A DNA stretch of 39,004 bases from Kitasatospora sp. A2-31 (GCF_022288725.1 NZ_JAKNTA010000026.1:1-39004), one strand, 5' to 3'. Counted from the first letter of the stretch, positions 24,159 to 32,642 are shown. The notes: generated from the letters alone by a model not told the origin. Translations and numbers: made by a program.

Positions 24159-25724
24159 TCAGGCCGTGGCGGGGGCCTGCAGCTCGATCTCCCCGGGGCG
24201 CCAGGACCGGTCGAAGAAGGCGGCCAGCGGGCCGTGGAGGCGCAGGATCGCGAACCAGTTGCGGCCGGGCACGGTCTGCACCCAGTTGCCCTCGGGCACC
24301 CCGTCGGGGAGCACGGGATCGAACCAGAGACTGACCGACCCGTCCTTGTCCGGGACGGCGGCCGGGGTCGGACAGGCCCGGGAGCCGGCCCGGGGGAAGC
24401 GCTGGTCGGTGGCGAGCATCGATCGCGTCTGGCTGTCGTAGAGGGTGATCGACCAGGACCGCTCGGCCGGCACCGCCGGCGGCAGGATCAGCCGGTACGT
24501 CCGGTCACCCTCCAGCGGAAGCCCGGTGGAGTCCACGGTCGCCCCGAGGTGCTGCGAGCCGAGCCCGGGCAGGTCCGTGGAGATCGCCGGGGTGACGCCG
24601 GTGGCGAGGTAGAAGTACGACGTGCGGGCGTCGAGGTGCTCCGCCGCGTCGTCGGGCGGGGGCTGGACGCCCTCGGGGGCGACCGGCGGCCGCGCGGTCC
24701 GGGAGCCGAACCCGCCACCGAAGGGCGGCGGCGTCCAGTGGGAGCCGGTGCCGGGCTGGAAGTCCAAGCCCCCGGCGGCGCGCGGTCGCATCGCCACCGC
24801 CCGTACGTACGCGTTGGCGGTCGCCGCGGCGTCCTCCAGCACGTCCTGCCAGTAGCCGTCGGGGGTGAAGGGGCGGTCCTTGGCGATCCCGATCGCGGCG
24901 ATCGGCGCGGCAGCCTGCGGGTCCAGCGCGGTGGCCGGCTCGGCCTGCACCGCTTCGTCGAGGAGGGCGAAGAAGGAGGCGTCCACCGGCGCGACGGTGT
25001 TGATGGCCAGACCACTGCCTTCGACGAAGCGCGGCGTGCGGGGCGGGGCGGGCGGGGCGAGGGCGGTGCGGCCGAGCAGGGCGGAGCCGACCGACGTCCC
25101 GTAGCCGCCGGGCGTGTACGGGGTGATCTTCAGCTGCTCCCGGATCCGGTGGGCCGCGGGCGCAGGGTCGTCGTTCTCCGGGAAGCAGCGCCCGAGGAGC
25201 CACACCCGGCTCGTCCGCACCCGGTGCACGAACATCCCTCCTTCGGGCAGCGGGCCCCGGTACCCGGGCCCGACGAAGAGGTGGCGGCCGCCTTCGCCCC
25301 GGTCCGGCCCGAGTTCCCCCAGGTCCGTCACCCAGCGGAACCACATGTCGTCGGCGACGGTCAGGCAGTCGGGCGGGGCGTCCACCACCACCGGGCCCGC
25401 GCCGAGGTCCAGGAAGGTCAGGAAGCAGACGGTGTCGGCATCGGCGGTCAGGAACAGCGACCGGCAGTCCATCAGCTCGGAGAAGACCAGCACGTCGCCG
25501 TCGGCGACCCCGGCGGCGAGCATCGCCCTGCGCATCGCCCAGAGCGAGACGGCGGGCAGGCCTGCCCGGTAGGCCTCGACGGCGTGCAGGCGGTCCAGCC
25601 GTGCGTAGACCGCCGCCGTGGTCTCGGGGGTCGGCATGCCGTCGGCGAAGACGAAGGTGCCGGCCGTCGTCTCCACGGTGTCGGGGGTGACCAGGGAGGC
25701 GGGCACGGGGTCGAGCTCGGGCAC
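24159..25724 (-). CDS. DUF1254/DUF1214-domain protein
   Basis: The protein has 521 residues from a GTG after CGAAAGGACCCTCC. The N-terminal DUF1254 part has DGMPTPETTAAVYARLDRLHAVEAYRAGLPAVSLWAMRRAM, then VVVDAPPDCLTVADDMWFRWVTDLG and GGRHLFVGPGYRG. The C-terminal DUF1214 part ends with ERSWSITLYDSQTRSML and GNWVQTVPGRNWFAILRLHGP. This architecture is common as an uncharacterised protein in actinobacteria and proteobacteria. No catalytic residue has been established. There is no signal peptide here, unlike many relatives that are exported. Confidence 0.85.
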   Translation of the reverse strand: MPELDPVPASLVTPDTVETTAGTFVFADGMPTPETTAAVYARLDRLHAVEAYRAGLPAVSLWAMRRAMLAAGVADGDVLVFSELMDCRSLFLTADADTVCFLTFLDLGAGPVVVDAPPDCLTVADDMWFRWVTDLGELGPDRGEGGRHLFVGPGYRGPLPEGGMFVHRVRTSRVWLLGRCFPENDDPAPAAHRIREQLKITPYTPGGYGTSVGSALLGRTALAPPAPPRTPRFVEGSGLAINTVAPVDASFFALLDEAVQAEPATALDPQAAAPIAAIGIAKDRPFTPDGYWQDVLEDAAATANAYVRAVAMRPRAAGGLDFQPGTGSHWTPPPFGGGFGSRTARPPVAPEGVQPPPDDAAEHLDARTSYFYLATGVTPAISTDLPGLGSQHLGATVDSTGLPLEGDRTYRLILPPAVPAERSWSITLYDSQTRSMLATDQRFPRAGSRACPTPAAVPDKDGSVSLWFDPVLPDGVPEGNWVQTVPGRNWFAILRLHGPLAAFFDRSWRPGEIELQAPATA

Positions 25725-26070
25725 GGAGGGTCCTTTCGGCGCAGCCGAATACGGTCCGACCTTAGGCGAGCAGAACAGATGGTGCATTTCGCCCGGCGGT
25801 GTGCTGGTCGGCTGGTGGTGCCGGTGGTCCGCCATGAAGATCCGCCGGTGATGGCCCGCCGGTGATGGTTTGCCGGTGTCGACCGCCCGGGCAGCGCCGG
25901 TCGCCCGGTGGCGCAGGCGCCGGCGTCGGGCTCGCTGTCGCCGCCGCGGGCCGGCGAGGCCCGTTCGGGGGCGCCGTACGGCGGACGCTCCTGCCCGGAT
26001 GGTGCGAAAGCCGGGGGGTGTTCCTAGGGTTGAGCTGACGGGGCGAGGAACCGGGAAAGGGGCGGGGCCC
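25725..26070. other. Divergent intergenic region
   Basis: Separates the DUF1254 gene and the GAP-family gene, which are transcribed away from each other, so it must hold both promoters. TTAGGCG-type and CGTATT boxes are visible but none is convincing. Repeated GATGGyyCGCCGGTGATGG-like phrases (about 25838-25870) are present. No coding frame is supported. Confidence 0.4.
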
Positions 26071-26739
26071 ATGGGCGAGGCGATCGGCTCGATGCTGACG
26101 TCGGCCGTCGGCATCGCGATCAGCCCGTTGCCGCTGGTCGCGGTGATCCTCGTGCTGGCCACGCCGCGCGGGCGGACCAACGGCGCCGCCTTCACCGCCG
26201 GCTGGGTGCTCACCCTCAGCGCCGTGGTGGCCGCCGCCGTCGCGGCCGGCAGCGGACTGAGTGCCGACGGGGCGAAGCCCACCTGGGCCCACTGGCTGAA
26301 GCTCGCTCTGGGCGTCCTGTTCGTCGTGCTCGCCGCCCGGCAGTGGCACGACCGGCCCCGGGCCGGCCGCGTGGCCGCGCCGCCGACGTGGATGCGCGCG
26401 GTCGACCGCTTCACGCCCGCCGAGTCCGCCGGTCTCGCGGCCCGGCTGGTCGGGGCCAACCCGAAGAACCTCGTCCTGGCGGTCGGCGGCGCGGTGTCGA
26501 TCGCCACCAGCGGAGCGAGCGGCGCGGGCAAGGCGGTGGCCGGTGCGCTGATGGTGGCCATCGGCTCGCTCTGCACCCTGGTCCCGCTCGGCGTCCACCT
26601 GTTCGGTGGCGGCCGCGAGACCCGGATGCTGGAGGAGTGGAAGGCGTGGACGGCCACCCACAACTCCGCAGTCACGTCCACGGTGCTGGCCGTCCTGGGC
26701 ACCGAGTACATCGGCGACGCCGTATCCGCCCTCGCCTGA
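26071..26739 (+). CDS. GAP-family (LysE-like) membrane protein
   Basis: The protein has 222 residues from the ATG after GGGAAAGGGGCGGGGCCC. About six membrane segments are visible, starting LTSAVGIAISPLPLVAVILVLATPRGR. The conserved loop AARLVGANPKNLVLAVGGAVSIA is the GAP/Sap (Sap, sulfolipid-1-addressing protein) pattern. Tail residues (GREMRMLEEWKAWTATHN-type, then TVLAVLG) finish the fold. Members in mycobacteria help address lipids to the cell surface; the relative here need not share that job. Ends in a hairpin shared with the convergent NUDIX gene. Confidence 0.75.
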   Translation: MGEAIGSMLTSAVGIAISPLPLVAVILVLATPRGRTNGAAFTAGWVLTLSAVVAAAVAAGSGLSADGAKPTWAHWLKLALGVLFVVLAARQWHDRPRAGRVAAPPTWMRAVDRFTPAESAGLAARLVGANPKNLVLAVGGAVSIATSGASGAGKAVAGALMVAIGSLCTLVPLGVHLFGGGRETRMLEEWKAWTATHNSAVTSTVLAVLGTEYIGDAVSALA

Positions 26740-26799
26740 CGCGCGGGCAGCGCCCGGGTGGGCGCGGACCGTCCCGGGGAGCCCGACCGGCCGTCCCAG

Positions 26800-26820
26800 C
26801 CCGACGGGCCTCCCGTCGGG
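26800..26820. terminator. Hairpin between GAP-family and NUDIX genes
   Basis: CCCGACGG pairs with CCGTCGGG over a GCCTC loop. It lies between convergent stop codons. Confidence 0.6.
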
Positions 26821-26902
26821 GCCCGGCGGGTCGCCGACCAGGCAGGCCGGCGAACCCCCCGAGGCGCGGGCGTGCGGGCGCGGCGCGGCACGGTGAGGCG
26901 GG

Positions 26903-26934
26903 TCGGTGCGTCAGTGCGTCGGTGCGTCAGTGGG
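26903..26934. repeat. 8-bp tandem repeat, four units
   Basis: TCGGTGCG, TCAGTGCG, TCGGTGCG, TCAGTGGG, ending five bases from the NUDIX stop codon on the opposite strand. Confidence 0.85.
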
Positions 26935-26938
26935 TCCC

Positions 26939-27661
26939 CTACCGGGCCGCGTAGCGGTGCAGGGCCGCGCCCAGGTACTCCGCGCGCGGGCCGGCCAGCC
27001 GGGCCAGCTCGGCGGGTGAACCGACGAACGCGATCTCGACGAGCTCCCGCTCCGGGGGCAAAGCCGCGAACCGCTCGCAGACGAGCGCCCGCGGCAGCGC
27101 GGGCGCGAGGAAGAGCACACCGATGCTCCCGTACGGCCCGCGGGTGACCGCCCAGAGCCTCAGTTCCTCGGGCGCCGCCCGGATCCCGGTCTCCTCGGCC
27201 AGCTCGCGGGCCGCCTCCCGGTGCAGATCGGCGGTGTCCAACGGCCGGCCGTCCGGGCGCGGTTCGACGGAGCCGCCGGGTGGCTGCCACCGGCCGGGCG
27301 TGGCCGTCGCCGGGGACATCCGGCCGACCAGTAGCCGCCGGTCCGAGGTGGGCTGGAGGACGCTGACGGACAGCGACGCGGTGGGAACCGTCGTGCCGGG
27401 CACGTTCCGCAGCGCGTAGTGGCGGTAGGTCGCACGGGTCCACGAGACCACCAGCCGGCCCGGTCCGTCCCACGACACCCCTGTGCACGCCACGACCGGC
27501 CCGTCGAAGAGCGCCGGGTTCCTGCGGACGGCCTCGTCCCAGACCCGGTCCCTGGCCGCGCGCTCCTCGGCGGACAGGCGGAGCGGGGGAGCTTCGACCA
27601 GGACGAGGTCGCGCACGTCCAGGACCTCGGAACGGGTCGGCGGCGCCAGCGGTTCACGCAC
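26939..27661 (-). CDS. NUDIX hydrolase
   Basis: About 240 residues from the GTG at 27661 (the start is uncertain; an in-frame start at 27700 exists). After an N-terminal extension of about 90 residues the Nudix fold begins. The Nudix box reads LHREAARELAEETGI, preceded by GRWQPPGGSVEPRPDG; the gap between the Gly and the REAAREL helix is longer than the usual G-x5-E-x7 spacing. Substrate is likely a nucleoside diphosphate derivative. The N-terminal part (PALFDGPVVACTGVSWDG...YRHYALRN) resembles the region found in relatives of MutT-like proteins with extensions. Eight-base tandem repeats sit just past the stop. Confidence 0.8.
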   Translation of the reverse strand: MREPLAPPTRSEVLDVRDLVLVEAPPLRLSAEERAARDRVWDEAVRRNPALFDGPVVACTGVSWDGPGRLVVSWTRATYRHYALRNVPGTTVPTASLSVSVLQPTSDRRLLVGRMSPATATPGRWQPPGGSVEPRPDGRPLDTADLHREAARELAEETGIRAAPEELRLWAVTRGPYGSIGVLFLAPALPRALVCERFAALPPERELVEIAFVGSPAELARLAGPRAEYLGAALHRYAAR

Positions 27662-27774
27662 CCGTTCATGATCCCGGCTCCCGCCGCGGCCGTGCCGCAC
27701 GACACTCGTGCGCTGCGGTGACTCGTGGCGCCGTCGGAGGGGGAGTGATCGGGGGCGTGCCCGTCGGTCGCCGG

Positions 27775-28338
27775 TCAGACGCCGAGGCCCGGGAGGACCT
27801 CGGCGCGGGGGAGCTGCGCCACCGCCGCGCCGGGGAGGATCAGCTTGCCCCGGCGCCGCCCGCTGCCGATGAGGACGTGCGGGGCGGCGACCACCGCCTC
27901 GTCGACCAGCAGCGCCCAGCTGCTCGGCAGGCCGACGGCGGTGATGCCGCCGTACTCCATCCCGGTCTGCGCGACGGCGACGTCCATGGGCGCGAACGAG
28001 GCCTTGCGGGCGCCCAGGTGCTTGCGGACGGCCGTGTTGACGTCCAGGCGGGTGTCGGCACGCACCAGGCAGGCGGCGAGGGTGACGTCCCCGCCGCGCT
28101 TGGCGGCCACCACCACGCAGTTGGCGGAGAGTTCCAGCGGCACGTCGTAGGCCTGGGAGAAGACGGCGGTGTCCGCCTTGTCGGGATCGGTGTCCACGTA
28201 CAGCACGGACTCGGCCGCCTCCCGTGCATCCCAGCTCTTCAGGGCGTCGGCAACGGGGGCGGCGAGGTCGTCACCGACGTCGAGCGCTGCGCGGACGGTC
28301 GTGAAGTTCCCGAACGGAGGGTGCAGGTGCTCGCTCAT
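27775..28338 (-). CDS. YbaK/aminoacyl-tRNA deacylase-family protein
   Basis: The protein has 187 residues from the ATG. The Cys-tRNAPro/ProX-type fold shows as ALKSWDAREAAESVLYVDTDPDKADTAVFSQAYDVPLELSANCVVVAAKRGGDVTLAACLVRADTRLDVNTAVRKHLGARKASFAPMDVAV, with the characteristic TAVRKHLGARKASFAP segment. Members edit mischarged tRNAs (Cys-tRNA-Pro, Ala-tRNA-Pro) as free-standing proteins in the cytoplasm. Which amino acid this one removes cannot be told. The catalytic-type Lys of KRGGD is kept. Confidence 0.85.
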   Translation of the reverse strand: MSEHLHPPFGNFTTVRAALDVGDDLAAPVADALKSWDAREAAESVLYVDTDPDKADTAVFSQAYDVPLELSANCVVVAAKRGGDVTLAACLVRADTRLDVNTAVRKHLGARKASFAPMDVAVAQTGMEYGGITAVGLPSSWALLVDEAVVAAPHVLIGSGRRRGKLILPGAAVAQLPRAEVLPGLGV

Positions 28339-28460
28339 GGCGCGGACTGTACCGCAGGCGACCGGGGGCCTTGAGACGACGACCGGGGTCGGAGACGTCG
28401 AGTCGGCCTCGGGGCGCGGCCGTCGGGGCGTGGCCGTGGGGTCCGCGGTCGTCTGGCCCG

Positions 28461-28526
28461 CGCCGTCGGGCCGCCGTCCCGTGTTCGGGTCCGCGCCGCT
28501 GGGCCGTCGTGCCGTGTTCGGGCTCG
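28461..28526. repeat. 33-bp direct repeat, two copies
   Basis: Two tandem units (28461-28493 and 28494-28526) match at about 27 of 33 positions, in the stretch between the YbaK-type gene and the hexosaminidase promoter. This 389-base stretch holds no gene. Confidence 0.7.
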
Positions 28527-28613
28527 CGACCGTCGGGCCCGAGGTCGTCGGCCCGTCACTCCGCAGGCAGCCGCAGTGGCCGGTTCCGCCGTCGTGGTGG
28601 CACCGAGGGTCTT

Positions 28614-28651
28614 GCGCATCGAGCAGTTCTGCTCAATCATGCTCGATGCGC
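28614..28651. promoter_or_regulatory. Half-site array upstream of hexosaminidase
   Basis: A perfect 12-bp inverted repeat (GCGCATCGAGCA / TGCTCGATGCGC, spacer 14) contains three ATyGAGCA-type half-sites. These are at 28618-28625, 28630-28637 and 28640-28647, the last two in direct orientation 10 bases apart. It is probably an operator; a hairpin role is the alternative. Confidence 0.55.
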
Positions 28652-28674
28652 TGACGAATCACGCAGAAATGGCC

Positions 28675-28690
28675 AGTGGTTCAAGCCAGT
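28675..28690 (+). promoter_or_regulatory. DasR-like responsive element (dre)
   Basis: AGTGGTTCAAGCCAGT matches 12 of 16 positions of the dre consensus A(C/G)TGGTCTAGACCA(G/C)T, with both outer arms kept apart from one base. It lies 37 bases before the start of the hexosaminidase gene. DasR control of chitin and GlcNAc genes makes this placement sensible. Confidence 0.55.
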
Positions 28691-28727
28691 CCCTCGCTCT
28701 CCCGCACGTCGCACGAGTGGTGATCAC

Positions 28728-31040
28728 ATGCGCGCACTCCGGCTCGTCACCGTCGTCGTCTACCTGATGACAACACTGCTCCTCACACCCGTGACCGCCT
28801 CGACGGACGCCCAGGCGGCTTCCGTCTCCGGCGCCCCCGACGTCGTTCCGGCGCTGCGCCAGTGGTCCGCCGGCACCGGCACCTACACGTTCACCCCGGC
28901 GAGCCGGATCGTCGTCAACCCCGCGTACACCACCCAACTCTCGGACGAGGCGGCCACCTTCGCCGAGGACCTCGGGGCGCTGACCGGGCGCAGCGTCACC
29001 GTCGCCACGGGCTTCGCGGGGGCCGGGGACATCGCGCTGACCCTCGGCGACTCCTCGGTGCCCTCCGACGGATACCGGATGGCCGTCGGCCAGTCCCTCA
29101 CGGTCGCCGCACCCACCGACACCGGAGCGTTCAACGGCACCCGGACGGTGCTCCAACTCCTGCACCGGTCAACGACGGTGGCGGCCGGCACGGCGGTGGA
29201 CTGGCCGTCGAAGCCGGAGCGCGGCCTGATGATCGACCAGGGGCGGAAGTTCTTCACGGTCGACTGGGTGAAGCAGCACATCAAGGAGCTGGCCTACCTC
29301 AAGCTCAACTACTTCCACTTCCACCTCTCCGACACCTTCGGCTTCCGGCTGGAGTCCGCCACCCATCCGGAGATCGTCTCCGCCGACCACTACAGCAAGC
29401 AGGACATCGCCGACCTCGTGGCGCTCGGGCAGAAGTACCACGTCGCCATCGTCCCGGAGATCGACACGCCCGGGCACATGAACCCGATCCTCGCCGCCCA
29501 CCCCGAACTGAAGCTCCGGAACAGCGCGGGAAGCGCCAGCGCCGACTTCGTCGACCTCTCGCTGCCCGGCACGTACACCCTGATCAAGGACCTGATCGAG
29601 GAGTACCTGCCGCTCTTCCCCGCGCCGTACTGGCACATCGGCGCCGACGAGTACGTCTCCGACTACAGCCAGTACCCGCAGCTGCTCAGCTACGCCCGCG
29701 CCACCTACGGTGCCGGCGCCACGGCCAAGGACGCCTACTACGGGTACGTCAACTGGGCCGACTCCCTGGTCCGTTCGCACGGCAAGACCACCCGCATGTG
29801 GAACGACGGCATCAAGCCCGGCGACGGCACGATCACGCCCAACGCCGACATCCTGGTCGAGTTCTGGTACGACTACGGGCTGACCCCGCAGCAGCTCGTG
29901 AACGCCGGGCACGTCGTCGCCAACGAGTCCTGGACCCCGACCTACTACGTGCTCGGCGGCGCCAAGCCGGACACCGGGTGGATGTACGAGTCCTGGACCC
30001 CGGACCTCTACCAGGGCGGCAACACGATCACCGACGGCACCCGGAACCCCGGCTCGCTGATCCACGTTTGGTGCGACAACCCGACCGCCGAGACCGAGAA
30101 CCAGATCGCCGCCGGCCTGTTCCAACCGCTGCGGGCTCTCGCCCAGCAGACCTGGGGATCGCCCAAGCCGGTCGGCACGTACGCCGACTTCACCCCGATC
30201 ACCGCCGCGATCGGCCACAACCCCTCGTGGCCGGCCACCGGTTGGCCGGGCAACCTGGCGCAGAACCGGCCCACGACGGCCTCCAGCACCGAGACCGCCG
30301 GCCTCCCCGCGGCCGCCGCCACCGACGGCGACACCGGCACCCGCTGGTCCAGCGCCTTCAGCGACCCGCAGTGGCTACAGGTGGACCTCGGCTCCACCCA
30401 GTCGATCGGACGGGTCGTCCTGCGGTGGGAGACGGCCTACGGGAAGGCCTTCCAGGTCCAGCTCTCCGACGGTGCCACCTGGCGCACCGTCTACTCCACC
30501 ACCACCGGCACCGGCGGCGTCCAGGACCTCACCGGCCTCAACGGCTCCGGCCGCTACCTGCGCCTCCACGGCACCCAGCGTGGCACCTCCTGGGGCTACT
30601 CCCTGTACGAGATGGAGGCGTACGCCCCCGGCGGCCTGTCCGGCACCCGCATCCTCTCCACCGGTGGCAGGGCGCTTGACGACCCCGCCTCCAACACCGC
30701 TCCGGGCACCCGGCTGATCACCTGGACCACGCACGGCGGCCCCAACCAGCAGTGGCAGCTCTCCCTCAACGGCGACGGCAGCTACACCATGGTCAACGGC
30801 GCGTCCCGGCTCTGCGCCGGCCTCGCCGACGGCTCCACCGGAGCCGGCACCGCCGTGGTCCAGGCCGCCTGCAGCGGCGGCGACAGCCAACGCTGGCTGC
30901 TCACCGCGCGCGGCGGCGGGTACACCGTCGCCAACAAGGCCGGCGGCCTGCTCCTGACCACGGCCAGCACCGCCGACGGATCCCCCGTCACCCTGCAAGC
31001 CGCGGGCAGCACCCTGCTCCAGATCTGGCAGATCGCCTGA
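28728..31040 (+). CDS. Secreted beta-N-acetylhexosaminidase (GH20) with F5/8C and ricin-type domains
   Basis: The protein has 770 residues from the ATG. A signal peptide (about 1-33, hydrophobic LVTVVVYLMTTLLLTPV) suggests export. GH20b lies at about 45-155, then the GH20 barrel with GLMIDQGRKFFTVDWVKQHI, LNYFHFHLSDTFGFRLES, VPEIDTPGHM and the catalytic pair D307-E308 in YWHIGADEYV. WTPTYYV and WMYESWTPDLY provide aromatic binding residues. A discoidin (F5/8C) module spans about 507-634 (ATDGDTGTRWSSAFSDPQWLQVDLG). A ricin-type beta-trefoil spans about 638-770 (QQW and QRW repeats). It removes terminal GlcNAc/GalNAc from chitin fragments or glycans; the modules target insoluble or glycan substrates. 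Confidence 0.95.
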   Translation: MRALRLVTVVVYLMTTLLLTPVTASTDAQAASVSGAPDVVPALRQWSAGTGTYTFTPASRIVVNPAYTTQLSDEAATFAEDLGALTGRSVTVATGFAGAGDIALTLGDSSVPSDGYRMAVGQSLTVAAPTDTGAFNGTRTVLQLLHRSTTVAAGTAVDWPSKPERGLMIDQGRKFFTVDWVKQHIKELAYLKLNYFHFHLSDTFGFRLESATHPEIVSADHYSKQDIADLVALGQKYHVAIVPEIDTPGHMNPILAAHPELKLRNSAGSASADFVDLSLPGTYTLIKDLIEEYLPLFPAPYWHIGADEYVSDYSQYPQLLSYARATYGAGATAKDAYYGYVNWADSLVRSHGKTTRMWNDGIKPGDGTITPNADILVEFWYDYGLTPQQLVNAGHVVANESWTPTYYVLGGAKPDTGWMYESWTPDLYQGGNTITDGTRNPGSLIHVWCDNPTAETENQIAAGLFQPLRALAQQTWGSPKPVGTYADFTPITAAIGHNPSWPATGWPGNLAQNRPTTASSTETAGLPAAAATDGDTGTRWSSAFSDPQWLQVDLGSTQSIGRVVLRWETAYGKAFQVQLSDGATWRTVYSTTTGTGGVQDLTGLNGSGRYLRLHGTQRGTSWGYSLYEMEAYAPGGLSGTRILSTGGRALDDPASNTAPGTRLITWTTHGGPNQQWQLSLNGDGSYTMVNGASRLCAGLADGSTGAGTAVVQAACSGGDSQRWLLTARGGGYTVANKAGGLLLTTASTADGSPVTLQAAGSTLLQIWQIA

Positions 31041-31299
31041 TCGCCGGATCCCTCAGGTGCGCGACGGTTTGCGGCCACGACGGGAGTCGCACCCGGCGCC
31101 TGCCCGCCCGCCCCGATGAGGACGGCACGGCATCATCTCCGGGACTCCGGGGCACGCGACCGCGCCGCGTTCGTCGAACCGTTCACATCGCCTGGGGGAG
31201 GCACCCAGTCGACGGCCCTCCACCGCTCGCCGAGCCGGAGCGCGTGGTCCCCGAGGTGCCCGGGTGGCGCCCCGGCCTCGCGGTGGGCGCGTGGGAGGC

Positions 31300-31626
31300 T
31301 CACGGCAGGGCGAGCCGCAGGGTCTCGCTGACGGCGTTCATCGTCCGTTCGTCGAGCCGAATCTCCTGCACCTCGACGTCGTAGAGGCCGGGGCGGATGG
31401 TGGTCACGAAGTCGGTCAGGACGTGGCCTGCGACGTCGTCCACCACGCAGGGCTGATGGTCGGCGATGGCCACGGCCGTCGGCCACTTGTCCGAGCCGGT
31501 GCCGATCTGGGCGACCACGACGGTGTCGAGGACGGCGTTGCGGGTGTCGTTGGAGATCACCACCCACATCCCACCCATGCCGTCGCGCCCGACGACGATC
31601 ACGTCCCCGCGCCGGAGCGAGGTCAC
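31300..31626 (-). CDS. PemK/MazF-like toxin
   Basis: The protein has 108 residues, starting at a GTG overlapping the antitoxin stop by 4 bases. It opens with LRRGDVIVVGRDGMGGMWVVISNDTRNAVLDTVVVAQIGTG, the CcdB/MazF SH3-like barrel start, and ends HVLTDFVTTIRPGLYDVEVQEI with the usual T-D-x-V region. The conserved Arg after the first strand (RPxLVxS) is replaced (MWVVISND). Members cleave single-stranded RNA in the cytoplasm. Only the overall pattern supports this, so the RNase activity is inferred. Confidence 0.75.
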   Translation of the reverse strand: MTSLRRGDVIVVGRDGMGGMWVVISNDTRNAVLDTVVVAQIGTGSDKWPTAVAIADHQPCVVDDVAGHVLTDFVTTIRPGLYDVEVQEIRLDERTMNAVSETLRLALP

Positions 31627-31862
31627 AGGCTTCCTTCCATGGCGCTGACGGCGAAGTAGGTGGCGCGGTCCGCGAGTGCCGTCTCCTCCGCCCGTCCGAG
31701 GGAGCGGCTCATTTGCCGGTAGCCGGCCTCCAGGGTGACGGCCAGTGCCCGGTCGAGGGCGGCGGAGTGAACGAAGCGCTTGACCGGGAGCCCGGCACCG
31801 GCCGCCGCTCGACGGATCCGGGTCAGCTCGGCCTCCGTGAAGGAGACATTCAAGGCTGGCAT
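31623..31862 (-). CDS. Antitoxin of the PemK/MazF-like pair
   Basis: The protein has 79 residues from the ATG at 31862. It reads PALNVSFTEAELTRIRRAAAGAGLPVKRFVHSAALDRALAV, a short strand then two helices as in ribbon-helix-helix antitoxins. An acidic C-terminal helix region (GRAEETALADRATYFAVSAMEGSL) probably masks the toxin. It precedes and overlaps the toxin gene, as expected. Two GGTACC-type palindromes lie immediately upstream. Confidence 0.8.
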   Translation of the reverse strand: MPALNVSFTEAELTRIRRAAAGAGLPVKRFVHSAALDRALAVTLEAGYRQMSRSLGRAEETALADRATYFAVSAMEGSL

Positions 31863-31868
31863 GACCAC

Positions 31869-31892
31869 GACGGTACCGTCATCCGGTACCGG
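31869..31892. promoter_or_regulatory. Paired palindromes before the PemK-type operon
   Basis: GACGGTACCGTC (31869-31880) and CCGGTACCGG (31883-31892) are perfect palindromes with centres 13 bases apart. They lie 7-30 bases before the antitoxin start. A binding array for antitoxin autoregulation is likely. Confidence 0.55.
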
Positions 31893-32086
31893 TGGCCAGG
31901 TATGGCGGGGATCCGGGTCGGGCCCGCCCCCCGTCAAGACGCGGCAACCCGTCCCCCACCCGCCCTGGAGCCGGACAGACCCACCGCCGGCACCGTCTTG
32001 ACAGCCCCAACGGCCTGCGTCGGCTGCTCTCCTTGTCCCCCGGCGCCACCACCAGGACGCCATCGGACCCTGACAGGAGAAACGCC

Positions 32087-32527
32087 ATGTCCATCCTCAA
32101 CACCCGCAAGGCGCTGACCGTTCTTGCGGCGGGCGCGGCACTCGTCGGCGCCACCCTCACCGTCGCTGCGCCGGCCTCGGCCGCCACGCGGCAGGTCGAC
32201 TCCCGGGTCGCCTGCGCGACCGACTACTACCACTGGTGCGACGCCGTCAGTGCCAGCGGTGAGTACGCACAGATGAACGTGTACTGGGGGAGCGACGGCC
32301 ACGAGTACGTCGACGCGTTCCTCAACACCTCCCACTACGGCCAGTACCTGTGGATCCTGACCTGGAACGGCAGCGGCTGGGACTGGGCCGGGGTTCCCGC
32401 CACCATCGACGAGCACAACGGCTACTGGGGAGCGGTCGACACGGGTCGCTCCGACGCGGGGAAGACGATCAAGCTCGCCGTCTACAACTGGGACACGGGC
32501 GGCTACCTCTACACCAACGCTCACTGA
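32087..32527 (+). CDS. Small secreted protein of unknown function
   Basis: A 146-residue precursor with an AGGAGA RBS. The signal peptide spans about 1-34 (KALTVLAAGAALVGATLTVAAPASA, cleavage at ASA-A). The mature protein (about 112 residues) is rich in Trp, Tyr and Gly: DYYHWCDAVSASGEYAQMNVYWGSDGHEYVDAFLNTSHYGQYLWILTWNGSGWDWAGVPA, then KTIKLAVYNWDTGGYLYTNAH. Two Cys residues (VAC and HWC) likely form one disulfide. The aromatic pattern suits an extracellular beta-sandwich or carbohydrate/wall-binding role, but I do not recognise the family. Confidence 0.75.
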   Translation: MSILNTRKALTVLAAGAALVGATLTVAAPASAATRQVDSRVACATDYYHWCDAVSASGEYAQMNVYWGSDGHEYVDAFLNTSHYGQYLWILTWNGSGWDWAGVPATIDEHNGYWGAVDTGRSDAGKTIKLAVYNWDTGGYLYTNAH

Positions 32528-32563
32528 TCCGGCCGGCTCCGCAGGTCCGGAGCCCACGGTCCC

Positions 32564-32592
32564 GACGCCCTCGCCCTCCGTGCGAGGGCGTC
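32564..32592. terminator. Hairpin after the secreted protein gene
   Basis: GACGCCCTCGC pairs perfectly with GCGAGGGCGTC over a 7-base loop. A 7-bp hairpin (GGCTCCG/CGGAGCC, 32535-32554) sits just before it. Both separate convergent genes. Confidence 0.7.
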
Positions 32593-32642
32593 GCCGTTCC
32601 GGGGGCGGGGGGCTCCGCGGAACGGTGGCCGCGAGCCCGTGG

